Notes under the pieces: model-generated
Seen by the model: only the letters and a program-made list of their open reading frames with translations
What the model was told of the DNA's origin: nothing
Database searches by the model: none
Source: UBA5796 sp040752455
GTDB taxonomy: Bacteria; Chloroflexota; Anaerolineae; Anaerolineales; Villigracilaceae
Assembly (NCBI GenBank): GCA_049324115.1
Contig: JBMOMN010000022.1
Location: forward strand, 1-64,000
DNA length: 64,000 nucleotides
Reading direction: 5' to 3'
Shown here: positions 1 to 7,283 of the stretch, one piece after another
Numbering within the stretch: position 1 is the stretch's first letter
Layout: every line of letters starts with the position of its first letter
Position numbers and translations under genes: made by a program

Positions 1-60
1 AGCCTTCGTGTGACTTTGTGTTTAGGCTCTTTCCCGTTTGTTACGGAAGAGCCTAAAAGG
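1..60. repeat. Hairpin repeat at window edge
   Basis: The first 57 bases read as a Cttcgtgt..ctttgtgt segment followed by a perfect 11-bp stem (21-31 with 47-57, TTTAGGCTCTT/AAGAGCCTAAA). A diverged relative lies at 49782-49870, sharing gccttcgtgt, ctttgtgtttaggctc and ttcccgtt blocks. It may act as a transcription terminator for a gene upstream of the window or simply be a dispersed repeat. Nothing coding is convincing in 61-174. Confidence 0.5.
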
Positions 61-174
61 TTTTCTCTGTAGACTCTGTGATCTCACTGGTGAATAAATG
101 GGCGACCCCACCAAATACCAGAGAGCCATTTTGGAAGGTCGCCGGCCCCCATTGAGGGGATGGTATTCGAGCAA

Positions 175-1092
175 TTATCCCAGCCAGCCGCTCAAATCCC
201 GTTCAAGCAATTTGGATAGCAACTCAATATCCGGGCGGAAGTGGGCGGCCAGGCGGGCGCGCAGGGCCGGGTCCATAGCTTGGCGGCGAGTCTGGGTGGT
301 GTTGAGGCGTTCGATCCGGTTGTAGACCACCGAGACCCATTTCGTGAATCCCACGCCGAAAAGCGAGATGAATTTCATGAAGGCTTTATACACCGGCTGC
401 GGTGGGTGGAAGAGTTTTGCCAGCGCCTGCGACCTGTTCTCGAAGTTGGCGTTGACCTGCGGGAATTCGATCCGTCCATCGGAGGGCATGCCGAGGAAGG
501 CCAGGAGGTCTTCGTAGACGGCCCGCGTATCTTTCGTCAGGTCGTCGAGCAGGATGATCTTGACCTGTTCACGGGGAAAAATTTCGAAGAGATGCTGCAC
601 GTATTTGCCGAACTGGCCGACTTCCCCGTACATCAACAGGTCCACCTGGCGGGCGCTTTTGGGGATGCGCTGTCCCTGGCGGCGGAGGGGTTGCAGGTCC
701 CAGGCTTTCGCCAGGTCCGGCTCGTCTTCGCGGAGCAGGCTCAGGTTCAGTTGGTGGTACGACTGGATGAAATCCACGGGGTTGCGCAGGCTGAGGATGA
801 CGCGGGCGTCCGGGTCGAATTGGCGCATGTTCTCGAAAGCGACTTTGGAAAACAGGTAAAACGGGGAGGCCTCGCCCACGGCCAGGTGGCGCTCGTCCGC
901 ACCTGCAAAGACCTTGAGATAATCCTCCGGGGAATTGAAAGCGACCTTCTGCACGTTGGGAAAATCATCGGCGAAGTAGTTGAGTTCCTTGACTTCGGAC
1001 ATGAAGATGTTGGGGTGGCCGGAAAGATAGGTGTAGAGGGCGGTGGTGCCGCAGCGCGGCGCGCCGGAGATGAAGAAGTTGGGTCGTTTCAT
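175..1092 (-). CDS. PAPS-dependent sulfotransferase-like protein
   Basis: Predicted cytosolic sulfotransferase of 305 residues, which would move a sulfuryl group from PAPS to an unidentified acceptor such as a glycan or lipid. The 5'-phosphosulfate loop SGAPRCGTTAL lies at residues 9-19, and SLRNP at 101-105 fits the 3'-phosphate motif. The length fits the Sulfotransfer_1 family. The frame is open 13 codons further upstream, but the ATG at 1092 has AAAGGA 8-9 bases ahead and starts directly before the first beta strand, so I chose it. The gene stands alone, and an 87-bp repeat (1121-1208) lies immediately upstream. The acceptor cannot be read from the sequence. Confidence 0.85.
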   Translation of the reverse strand: MKRPNFFISGAPRCGTTALYTYLSGHPNIFMSEVKELNYFADDFPNVQKVAFNSPEDYLKVFAGADERHLAVGEASPFYLFSKVAFENMRQFDPDARVILSLRNPVDFIQSYHQLNLSLLREDEPDLAKAWDLQPLRRQGQRIPKSARQVDLLMYGEVGQFGKYVQHLFEIFPREQVKIILLDDLTKDTRAVYEDLLAFLGMPSDGRIEFPQVNANFENRSQALAKLFHPPQPVYKAFMKFISLFGVGFTKWVSVVYNRIERLNTTQTRRQAMDPALRARLAAHFRPDIELLSKLLERDLSGWLG

Positions 1093-1120
1093 GGTGGAAT
1101 TCCTTTCGCTACCCTGAAAG

Positions 1121-1208
1121 ATGCGTCGCACCAGACTTTCAGGTTGAATCCGCTAAAAGGGGATGCTCTATCGCCCGGAAGGATTCCGTTTGGCAAGGCG
1201 CGACGCAT
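1121..1208. repeat. 87-bp GTGCGTCGCAC-ended element, copy 1
   Basis: Diverged copy of a dispersed element. The left end is ATGCGTCGCACCAGAC and the right end GGCGCGACGCAT, which is close to its inverse. Its length (88 bp) matches the copies at 1716-1802, 6555-6641 and 44465-44552. It lies between the sulfotransferase start and the thrS promoter. Confidence 0.6.
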
Positions 1209-1238
1209 GCCCGGTGAGCGCGGGAATTATACCCGTGC

Positions 1239-1266
1239 TTGACAGGCAGGGAAACCGGCATATAAT
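1239..1266 (+). promoter_or_regulatory. thrS promoter
   Basis: A consensus -35 TTGACA (1239-1244) and consensus -10 TATAAT (1261-1266) are separated by 16 bp. They sit directly upstream of the T-box leader, so transcription would start near 1273. Confidence 0.85.
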
Positions 1267-1273
1267 TACGACC

Positions 1274-1590
1274 ATTATTATCCAAACGCAACGACCGGGA
1301 CGAGTAATTGGTCCGTGAGCCGACAGAGAGCGCAAGCCGAAGGTTGAGAGCCTGCGCCGGCAAATCCCAGTGAAAACCACCCGCGAGCGGAAATCTCAAA
1401 GCTGTCAGCAACCAGCTTTCAGCGAGTAAGATGAACGGTTGGCCTCGTTACAGGCTCAAGAGATACTCAAAATGTGGTCTCGATATGCCCTCCAAAAAAC
1501 ATTCAGGGCTACTCGACCACCAAAGAGTAAATCGGGTGGAACCGCGTGAGTTGAACTCTCGCCCCGTGTTGGGCGAGGGTTTTTTGTTTG
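1274..1590 (+). promoter_or_regulatory. T-box riboswitch of thrS
   Basis: Leader RNA expected to bind tRNA-Thr and let transcription continue when the tRNA is uncharged. The diagnostic T-box GGGTGGAACCGCG is at 1534-1546, followed by a terminator hairpin and T-run. A stem I-like region with AGTA near 1303 and GAGAG elements at 1325-1350 precedes a purine-rich loop around 1371-1384. That loop contains ACC triplets (1376-1378 or 1379-1381), which would be a threonine specifier. The T-box and terminator are seen directly. The choice of specifier triplet is inference from context with thrS. Confidence 0.9.
1558..1585 (+). terminator. Conditional terminator of the thrS T-box
   Basis: A perfect 7-bp stem CTCGCCC (1558-1564)/GGGCGAG (1571-1577) is followed by a T-run at 1580-1585. 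It starts 12 bases after the T-box sequence, as expected for a terminator that competes with an antiterminator containing the T-box. Confidence 0.85.
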
Positions 1591-1715
1591 TTCGATGGAG
1601 GCCGCGATGAAAACCACCACTCCACGGCGGCCCGGAGGCGTTGATCCGCTACGTTTCGGGGCCGCGTAAAACCCGACGAAGCGGAAGCAGACCAAACGTC
1701 AAGGAAAGAGCGAGG

Positions 1716-1802
1716 GCGCGCCGCGCCAGACGGTGAGATTGATCCCGTCAAACGGACATTTTCCTCGCTGGAGAATACCCCATCCAAGAAGGTGCGACGC
1801 AC
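1716..1802. repeat. 87-bp GTGCGTCGCAC-ended element, copy 2
   Basis: The right end GGTGCGACGCAC (1791-1802) is exact. The left end (1716-1731) matches the consensus GTGCGTCGCACCAGAC at 13 of 16 positions. The element sits in the thrS leader between the T-box terminator and the ribosome binding site, so it is transcribed with thrS. Confidence 0.6.
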
Positions 1803-1825
1803 TTCATACAAGAAAGGATATTGAA

Positions 1826-3637
1826 ATGGCACAGCAAGCTGAAGAAAAATACGAGGAGTCCCAGCTTTACAAGATCAGGCACTCGGCCGCCCACGTCATG
1901 GCCCAGGCTGTTTTGGAGTTCTATCCCGACACGAAGTACACGATCGGCCCGCCGGTCGAGAACGGTTTCTACTATGACTTCGAGTTTTCCCAGCCCATCT
2001 CGCAGGACGACCTGGAGAAGATCGAAAAGCGGATGCGCCAGATCATCGCCGGGCAGCACGATTTCGTCAAGGAAGTGCTCTCGGCGGACGAGGCGCGCCA
2101 AATCTTCAAAGACCAGCCCTACAAGTTGGAACTGATCGAAGGCCTGGAGCAGGGCGGCTTCGACGAGTACGGCGAGCCGCTCAAGGAGAAGCCCGAAATC
2201 TCGATCTACAAGTCCGACTCGTTCGTGGACCTGTGCCGCGGCCCGCACGTGGACAACACGAAGCAGATCAACCCGTCAGCGATCAAGCTGATGTCCATTG
2301 CCGGGGCCTACTGGCGCGGCGACGAGAATAACAAGATGCTGACGCGCATCTACGGCACGGCCTGGCAGAAACCGGACGATTTGAAGGCTTACCTGCTCAT
2401 GCTGGAGGAAGCCAAAAAGCGCGACCACCGCAAGCTGGGCAAGGAACTGGAGATCTTCGTCTTCGACGACGAGGTGGGTCCCGGCCTGCCGCTCTGGCTG
2501 CCAAACGGCGGGATCATGATCGAGGAACTGGAAAAGCTGGCGAAAGAGATGGAGGAACAGGCCGGTTACAGCCGGGTGCGCACGCCCAACCTGACGAAGG
2601 AAGACCTGTTCCTGAAATCCGGTCACTTGCCCTACTACGCCGAGAGCATGTACCCTCCGATGGAATTGGAAGGCGTGAAATATTACGTCAAGCCGATGAA
2701 CTGCCCGATGCACCACAAGATCTTCGACGCCCGGCCGCGTTCCTACCGTGAGCTGCCGCTGCGCCTGGCGGAATACGGGACGTGCTACCGTTACGAGAAA
2801 TCGGGCGAACTCTTCGGGCTGATGCGGGTCCGCTCGATGCAGATGAACGACGCCCACCTCTACATCGCCGAGGACCAGTTCGAGCAGGAGTTCATGGGCG
2901 TGATCGGCCTGTACCGCAAGTACTTCGACCTGTTCGGGATCGAGAAATTCGTCATGCGCCTGTCGCTGCACAGCAAGGCCGGGCTGGGCAAGAAGTACGT
3001 GGACAACGAACGCCTGTGGATCAAGACGGAAGAAATGGTCCGCAAGGCGATGGACAACGGCGGCGTGCCTTACGTCGAAGCCGAGGACGAGGCCGCCTTC
3101 TACGGGCCGAAGATTGACGTGCAGATCTGGTCGGCCATCGGACGCGAGTTCTCGCTGGCGACGAACCAGGTGGACTTTGCCCAGCCGGCCCGCTTCGACC
3201 TGAAGTTCACGAACAAGGACGGGCAGGAGGAGATGCCGCTGGTGATCCACCGCGCCCCCCTCTCCACGCACGAGCGGATGATCGGCTTCCTGATCGAGCA
3301 CTATGCCGGGGCTTTCCCGGTCTGGCTCTCGCCGGAGCAGGTACGGGTCATCCCGATCACGGACGGGCAGAACGGGTACGCCGAAAGCATCGCGAAGCAG
3401 TTGAAGGCTGAAGGCATCCGCGCCAGCGCCGACCTGAGTTCGGAGCGCATGAATGCCAAGATCCGCAACGCCCAGTTGATGAAGGTCCCCTACATGCTGG
3501 TGGTCGGCAACAACGAAATGGAGGCCGGGTTGGTCTCGCTGCGCGCCCGCAACGGCTCCCAGCAAAATAACATTCCGCTGGCCGGGTTCATCGTCCGGGC
3601 CAAAGACCGGATCGCGCGCCGGGCGGCGGAGTTGTAG
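1826..3637 (+). CDS. thrS: Threonyl-tRNA synthetase
   Basis: Class II synthetase charging tRNA-Thr, 603 residues. The editing domain begins almost at once with HSAAHV (residues 19-24) and DLCRGPHV, the zinc/catalytic core shows MNCPMH, and motif 2 region YRYEKSGELFGLMRVRS is clear; a C-terminal anticodon-binding domain follows. The N-terminal TGS domain found in Escherichia coli ThrRS is absent. The frame is open 31 codons upstream, but that part overlaps the repeat at 1716-1802, and ATG 1826 has AGAAAGGA upstream. The T-box leader gives control by uncharged tRNA-Thr. A methyltransferase gene follows after 8 bases. Confidence 0.95.
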   Translation: MAQQAEEKYEESQLYKIRHSAAHVMAQAVLEFYPDTKYTIGPPVENGFYYDFEFSQPISQDDLEKIEKRMRQIIAGQHDFVKEVLSADEARQIFKDQPYKLELIEGLEQGGFDEYGEPLKEKPEISIYKSDSFVDLCRGPHVDNTKQINPSAIKLMSIAGAYWRGDENNKMLTRIYGTAWQKPDDLKAYLLMLEEAKKRDHRKLGKELEIFVFDDEVGPGLPLWLPNGGIMIEELEKLAKEMEEQAGYSRVRTPNLTKEDLFLKSGHLPYYAESMYPPMELEGVKYYVKPMNCPMHHKIFDARPRSYRELPLRLAEYGTCYRYEKSGELFGLMRVRSMQMNDAHLYIAEDQFEQEFMGVIGLYRKYFDLFGIEKFVMRLSLHSKAGLGKKYVDNERLWIKTEEMVRKAMDNGGVPYVEAEDEAAFYGPKIDVQIWSAIGREFSLATNQVDFAQPARFDLKFTNKDGQEEMPLVIHRAPLSTHERMIGFLIEHYAGAFPVWLSPEQVRVIPITDGQNGYAESIAKQLKAEGIRASADLSSERMNAKIRNAQLMKVPYMLVVGNNEMEAGLVSLRARNGSQQNNIPLAGFIVRAKDRIARRAAEL

Positions 3638-3645
3638 CAGAGAGA

Positions 3646-4167
3646 GTGAGCAACCTCGATCCCTTCCCCCCATCCGAGTTCGACGACTGGGCCGAAAGTT
3701 ACGACGCGAGCGTCGCCGGGAGCCTGGCCTTCCCCTTCGACGGTTACGAGCAGGCCCTGGATACGGTCGTCGTCCAGGCCGGCGCCCGCCCCGGCCAGAG
3801 CGTGCTGGACCTGGGGACGGGCACCGGCAACCTGGCTTTGCGCTTCGCCGACGTTGGCTGCGCGCTGTGGTGTACCGATTTCTCGGAGCCGATGCTCGCC
3901 AAAGCCCGCCAAAAACTGCCGGGAACGCAGTTCGTCCTGCACGACCTTCGCCGGGAATGGCCCAAAGCCCTCGACCGCCGCTTCGACCGGATCGTCTCGG
4001 CCTACGTGTTCCATCATTTCGAGCTGCCCCAAAAAGTGAAAATCGTTACCGACCTGGCGGGCAACCGTCTCTCCCCCGGCGGGCGGCTGGTCATCGCCGA
4101 CCTGTCCTTCCGCGACCGCCCCGCGCTGGAGGCTTTTGCCCGTTCTGTGGGCGACCTGTGGGAGTGA
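3646..4167 (+). CDS. Class I SAM-dependent methyltransferase, apparently shortened at the C-terminus
   Basis: The 173-residue product has a clear motif I VLDLGTGTGNLALRF and an acidic/post-I region, consistent with a YrrT-like small-molecule methyltransferase. It starts at a GTG 8 bases after the thrS stop (AGAGAG ahead), so it is probably cotranscribed. Relatives known to me run on for roughly 40 more residues after the last helix; here the frame stops at GDLWE, 23 bases before the stop codon of the convergent kinase gene. It may therefore be a truncated, non-functional remnant. The substrate is unknown. Confidence 0.65.
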   Translation: MSNLDPFPPSEFDDWAESYDASVAGSLAFPFDGYEQALDTVVVQAGARPGQSVLDLGTGTGNLALRFADVGCALWCTDFSEPMLAKARQKLPGTQFVLHDLRREWPKALDRRFDRIVSAYVFHHFELPQKVKIVTDLAGNRLSPGGRLVIADLSFRDRPALEAFARSVGDLWE

Positions 4168-4190
4168 AAATGGACTTCGGAAGTCTGCCT

Positions 4191-5297
4191 TTATTCGACG
4201 ATCGGCAACCTGATCCGCACCGTGGTGCCCTGGCCGGGCCGGCTCTCCGCCGCAATCGTCCCACCGTGGGCTTCGACCAGGTTCTTCGCAATCGCCAGCC
4301 CCAGGCCCATCCCCCCCGAATCGCGTGATTTGTAGAAACGCTCGAACACGTGCGGCAGCTCCTCCGCCGGAATGCCCGCGCCGTTGTCCGCAATTTCGAT
4401 CGTGGCCGCCGAGCCGTCCGCCCGGCAGCGGATCTCGATCCGGCCGCCGGGGGGCGTGTAGCGCATGGCGTTCGAGACCAGGTTCAAGAGCACCTGGCGG
4501 ATGCGTTCCGGGTCGAGGTCGAGCAGGGGGATGTCGCCATCCGGCCGGGCCTCCAGGCTGATGCCCCCCGCCTCCGCCCCGGACCGGAAGCCTGTCACCG
4601 TTTCGCCGATCAGGATCGCCAGGTCAACCGGTTCCCGTTTGAGCTGCAACGCGCCGCTTTCGGCCAGGGCCAGGGTGCGCAAATCGTCCACGAGACGCGA
4701 GAGCACCTGGGTTTCGTCGAGGATGGAGTTCAGGCGGGCCTTGTCCGCCGGGTAGACGCCGTCTATCATGCCTTCGAGGTTGCCCTGGACGACCGTCAGC
4801 GGGGTGCGCAGTTCGTGGGTCACGTCGGCCAGCAGGTCGCGGCGGCGGGCGTCGGTGGTTTGCAGGCGGGCGGCCATGCCGTTGAAGGCCTTCGCCAGCG
4901 AGCGGACATCGCGCGGCCCCTTTTCCGGGACGCGCACCGAGTAATCGCCTTCGGTCACTTTCCGGGCGGCGTTGAGCAGGTCGTCCATTGGGGTGAGCAC
5001 CCGCCGCAGGGCGAATACGGCCGCAGCCACGATGAGCATCAAAAAGGTCAAAACCCCCAGCCCAACCGGGACCAGCCATTGTCCCAGGCTCAGGGACGGG
5101 TCGAGCAGCCCGAACTGTTGGGCCAGGAAGCCGATGAAAATCACCAGCGCCGTCAGGCCGGTGAAATTTGCGACGGCAAACAAACAGCCGAAACGCCGGA
5201 AAAAGGTGGCCCGGCGGAAGCGTTCGTGCGGCGGCCAGGGTTCGTTCTCCGGCCACCAGTGCGGGCGCGGACGGTGGAAGGGAGGCCGGTGTCTCAT
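4191..5297 (-). CDS. HAMP-domain sensor histidine kinase
   Basis: Membrane kinase of 368 residues for the response regulator encoded just upstream. An Arg/His/Pro-rich cytosolic N-terminus (1-35) is followed by two membrane helices (about 39-61 and 72-95), a HAMP linker, the H-box VTHELRTPL with the phosphorylated His, and an ATPase domain with N-box NLVSNAMRY, G1 DNGAGIP and G2 GGMGLGLAIAK. The periplasmic loop between the helices is only about ten residues, so it probably senses the membrane or a partner rather than a free ligand. The start codon overlaps the regulator stop by 4 bases (ATGA), indicating translational coupling. Confidence 0.93.
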   Translation of the reverse strand: MRHRPPFHRPRPHWWPENEPWPPHERFRRATFFRRFGCLFAVANFTGLTALVIFIGFLAQQFGLLDPSLSLGQWLVPVGLGVLTFLMLIVAAAVFALRRVLTPMDDLLNAARKVTEGDYSVRVPEKGPRDVRSLAKAFNGMAARLQTTDARRRDLLADVTHELRTPLTVVQGNLEGMIDGVYPADKARLNSILDETQVLSRLVDDLRTLALAESGALQLKREPVDLAILIGETVTGFRSGAEAGGISLEARPDGDIPLLDLDPERIRQVLLNLVSNAMRYTPPGGRIEIRCRADGSAATIEIADNGAGIPAEELPHVFERFYKSRDSGGMGLGLAIAKNLVEAHGGTIAAESRPGQGTTVRIRLPIVE

Positions 5298-5980
5298 CGG
5301 TCGGCGAACTTGTAACCCACGCCGTAAACCGTGAGGACGTAGCGCGGGTCGGAAGGTTTGATCTCGATCTTGCGGCGGATATTTTTGATGTGGGCGTCTA
5401 TGGCCCGCTCATACGACTCGAACGCCACCCCATGCACGGCATCCAGCAGTTGGGCGCGGGTGAAGACCCGCCCCGGCTGGCGGGCCAGGGTGGAGAGGAT
5501 CTCGAATTCGGTGGGGGTGAGTTCTTCGATGGCGCGCCCGGCGGCGGTGACGCGCAGGCGCGGCAGGTCGAGGGTCAGGTCGGCGGCGTGGATGACGTCG
5601 CTTCCGGGGTCGCTGTAGTTCTCGATCCGCCGGAACAGCACCCGGACGCGGGCGACCAGTTCCTTCGGGCTGAAGGGTTTGGTCATGTAGTCGTCCGCGC
5701 CCAGTTCGAGGCCGACCAGCTTGTCGGTCTCCTCGGAGCGGGCGGTGAGCATGATGACCGGCACGTTCGAGACCTTGCGGACCTCACGGGTGACGTCCAG
5801 CCCGTCGAGGCCGGGCAGGCCCAGGTCCAGGACGACCATATCCGGCTTTTCGGCGCGGACCAGCGCCAGGGCGGATCTGCCGTCATGGGCCACGCGGACG
5901 CCAAATCCAGCCTGTTCCAGGTAATCTTTCACAAGCTGGGTGATCTTGGGTTCGTCGTCCACAACGAGGATGGTTTTCAT
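5294..5980 (-). CDS. OmpR/PhoB-type response regulator
   Basis: DNA-binding regulator of 228 residues. The receiver has acidic residues D8-D9, phosphoacceptor D52 (VVLDLGLPG), T79 and K101 (TKPF). A winged-helix output domain follows (about 130-225) with the LTPTEFEILSTLARQPG signature. It forms a two-gene unit with the kinase at 4191-5297, and a small membrane protein gene lies upstream on the same strand. The 148-base gap ahead carries two copies of a 15-bp palindrome that could be its binding sites or dispersed repeats. Confidence 0.95.
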   Translation of the reverse strand: MKTILVVDDEPKITQLVKDYLEQAGFGVRVAHDGRSALALVRAEKPDMVVLDLGLPGLDGLDVTREVRKVSNVPVIMLTARSEETDKLVGLELGADDYMTKPFSPKELVARVRVLFRRIENYSDPGSDVIHAADLTLDLPRLRVTAAGRAIEELTPTEFEILSTLARQPGRVFTRAQLLDAVHGVAFESYERAIDAHIKNIRRKIEIKPSDPRYVLTVYGVGYKFADR

Positions 5981-5993
5981 CGAAAATTCCGCA

Positions 5994-6088
5994 AAACCTG
6001 ACAGGTTTCCTGAATGGCTTTATCATCCGAGTTCATTTCTTCGCAGACAAGCCGGAGGGAGAGTTGCCTTGTGAAACCTGTCAGGTTT
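5994..6088. promoter_or_regulatory. Paired AAACCTG-(A/T)-CAGGTTT palindromes
   Basis: Two near-identical palindromes, AAACCTGACAGGTTT (5994-6008) and AAACCTGTCAGGTTT (6074-6088), lie 80 bp apart between the regulator start and the small membrane protein stop. They could be operator sites for the adjacent regulator. The same word is common as an intergenic repeat in many bacteria, so a purely repetitive origin is equally possible. Confidence 0.35.
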
Positions 6089-6128
6089 GGTCTGTGTGTA
6101 GCCTGGGTCTATTGTACACGAAGGCGGG

Positions 6129-6524
6129 TTACTGTCCGGCTTTCTCTCCGTCGGGTTCTTCGCCGTGCGCCCGTTTGTGCCACTCGGCGAACATGGGCGG
6201 GACGCCCTCACCCCAGGGGCCGTGCGGCCGGTGGTGCCAGCCCCAGCGCGGTCCCCAGACCATGCGGCGGAAAGCGCCGAAAGCCAGGAAGACCAGGAAG
6301 AGCGGGATCAGCAGGCCGAAGAAGCCGAAGGCGGGGAAGAAGTGCGGGCGGAAGCCGTAGCCGTAATAGGGATAAGGCACGACGCCGCCTTCACCCGCCT
6401 GGAGCTGGATGTCTGCCGCCGCGCCCTGGGCGAACCCGGCCCGGTAGGCGAACCAGCCGAGGGTGGCGATCACGGCGATCAATACCAGGGCCGAAACGAG
6501 TCTGAAAACGATGTATCGGTTCAT
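6129..6524 (-). CDS. Small two-helix membrane protein next to a two-component system
   Basis: 131 residues. A signal-anchor-like helix spans about residues 6-28, a second hydrophobic segment spans about 64-86, and the C-terminal tail is basic and Trp/His/Pro-rich with AEWHKRAHGE. ATG 6524 is preceded by AAAAGGAGACAAA on its strand, a strong ribosome binding site. It is encoded upstream of, and on the same strand as, the response regulator and kinase, so it may be an accessory sensor or a target of the pair. I do not recognise a named family. Confidence 0.75.
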   Translation of the reverse strand: MNRYIVFRLVSALVLIAVIATLGWFAYRAGFAQGAAADIQLQAGEGGVVPYPYYGYGFRPHFFPAFGFFGLLIPLFLVFLAFGAFRRMVWGPRWGWHHRPHGPWGEGVPPMFAEWHKRAHGEEPDGEKAGQ

Positions 6525-6554
6525 TTTGTCTCCTTTTGGGTAATTGTTCAGAGG

Positions 6555-6641
6555 GTGCGTCGCACCTGTCTGAAAGGGGTGATTTCAAACGTTGGAGGCT
6601 CTCGTTTACCGGATTTTGACTCAAGGTCAGGTGCGACGCAC
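6555..6641. repeat. 87-bp GTGCGTCGCAC-ended element, copy 3
   Basis: Best-preserved copy. The ends GTGCGTCGCACCTGTC (6555-6570) and GTCAGGTGCGACGCAC (6626-6641) are inverse complements at 15 of 16 positions. It sits in the divergent gap between the small membrane protein gene and the Nudix gene. Confidence 0.75.
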
Positions 6642-6776
6642 TCGCGGGTGAACGATCACCTTTATGTTTGAACGTTGAGCAAAGTATAGGAGCCGCTTGT
6701 GAATTGAGTATGAACGGGCTGGGGAGGAGTTGGGAATATTTCGGACTGTTTTTGTTGTAAAATCACAGCCACTATT

Positions 6777-7280
6777 ATGGCTTACAAATTCTGTCCCCAA
6801 TGCGCGGCTGAACTGGTCAGCGCCGAAGTTGACGGCTCGACCCGCCTGAAATGCCTTGCCTGCGGCTTCGTCTTCTGGGATAATCCCGTCCCGGTGGTGG
6901 CGGCTATCGTCGAGCACCAGGGCAAGGTCATCCTGACCCGCAGCAAGGGCTGGCCGGAGAAGTGGCTCGGTCTCGTGGCCGGGTTCCTCGAGAAGGGCGA
7001 AACGCCCGAAGCCGGGGTCCTGCGCGAGGTCCGGGAAGAACTCGGCCTGGAGGGCGAGATCGTCGCTTTTGTCGGGCATTACGCCTTCGAGCTGCGCAAC
7101 CAGGTCATCTTCGCCTATCACGTCCGGGCCGAGGGCGAGATCAGGCTCGGAGATGAGTTGGAAGCTGTCAAGGCCGTGCCGCCGGAGGAAATCCGCCCGT
7201 GGAGCCTCGGCACCGGCCCGGCGCTCAAGGACTGGCTCAAGCGCAGGGAGGGTGCGTCGCACTCGCATCAGGAAAGGTAA
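6777..7280 (+). CDS. Nudix hydrolase with N-terminal zinc ribbon
   Basis: 167 residues. Two CxxC pairs (CPQC at 6-9, CLAC at about 29-32) form a zinc ribbon, and a Nudix box runs from GFLEKGETPEAG to REVREELGL, matching GX5EX7REUXEEXGU. The layout resembles NADH/NAD-cap pyrophosphatases of the NudC group but lacks that family's long N-terminal domain, so the substrate is uncertain. The last residues (GASHSHQER) are encoded by half of the dispersed GTGCGTCGCAC repeat. The next gene starts 4 bases downstream. A possible -10 TAAAAT (6758-6763) leaves a leader of only a few bases and no ribosome binding site. Confidence 0.9.
   Translation: MAYKFCPQCAAELVSAEVDGSTRLKCLACGFVFWDNPVPVVAAIVEHQGKVILTRSKGWPEKWLGLVAGFLEKGETPEAGVLREVREELGLEGEIVAFVGHYAFELRNQVIFAYHVRAEGEIRLGDELEAVKAVPPEEIRPWSLGTGPALKDWLKRREGASHSHQER
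7251..7264. repeat. Half copy of the GTGCGTCGCAC element inside the Nudix 3' end
   Basis: GGTGCGTCGCACTC matches the terminal motif of the 87-bp element. No second end is visible within 100 bp. It lies in frame and supplies the C-terminal residues of the Nudix protein. Confidence 0.5.
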
Positions 7281-7283
7281 CTT

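Noticed and set aside
98..325. 75-codon plus-strand frame at the window start
   Set aside because: Overlaps the sulfotransferase on the other strand and is Arg/Ser-rich as expected of a shadow.
2276..3673. Long open frame on the minus strand opposite thrS
   Set aside because: A shadow of thrS in a GC-rich gene; composition is His/Val/Gln-rich with no motif, and thrS has all its catalytic motifs.
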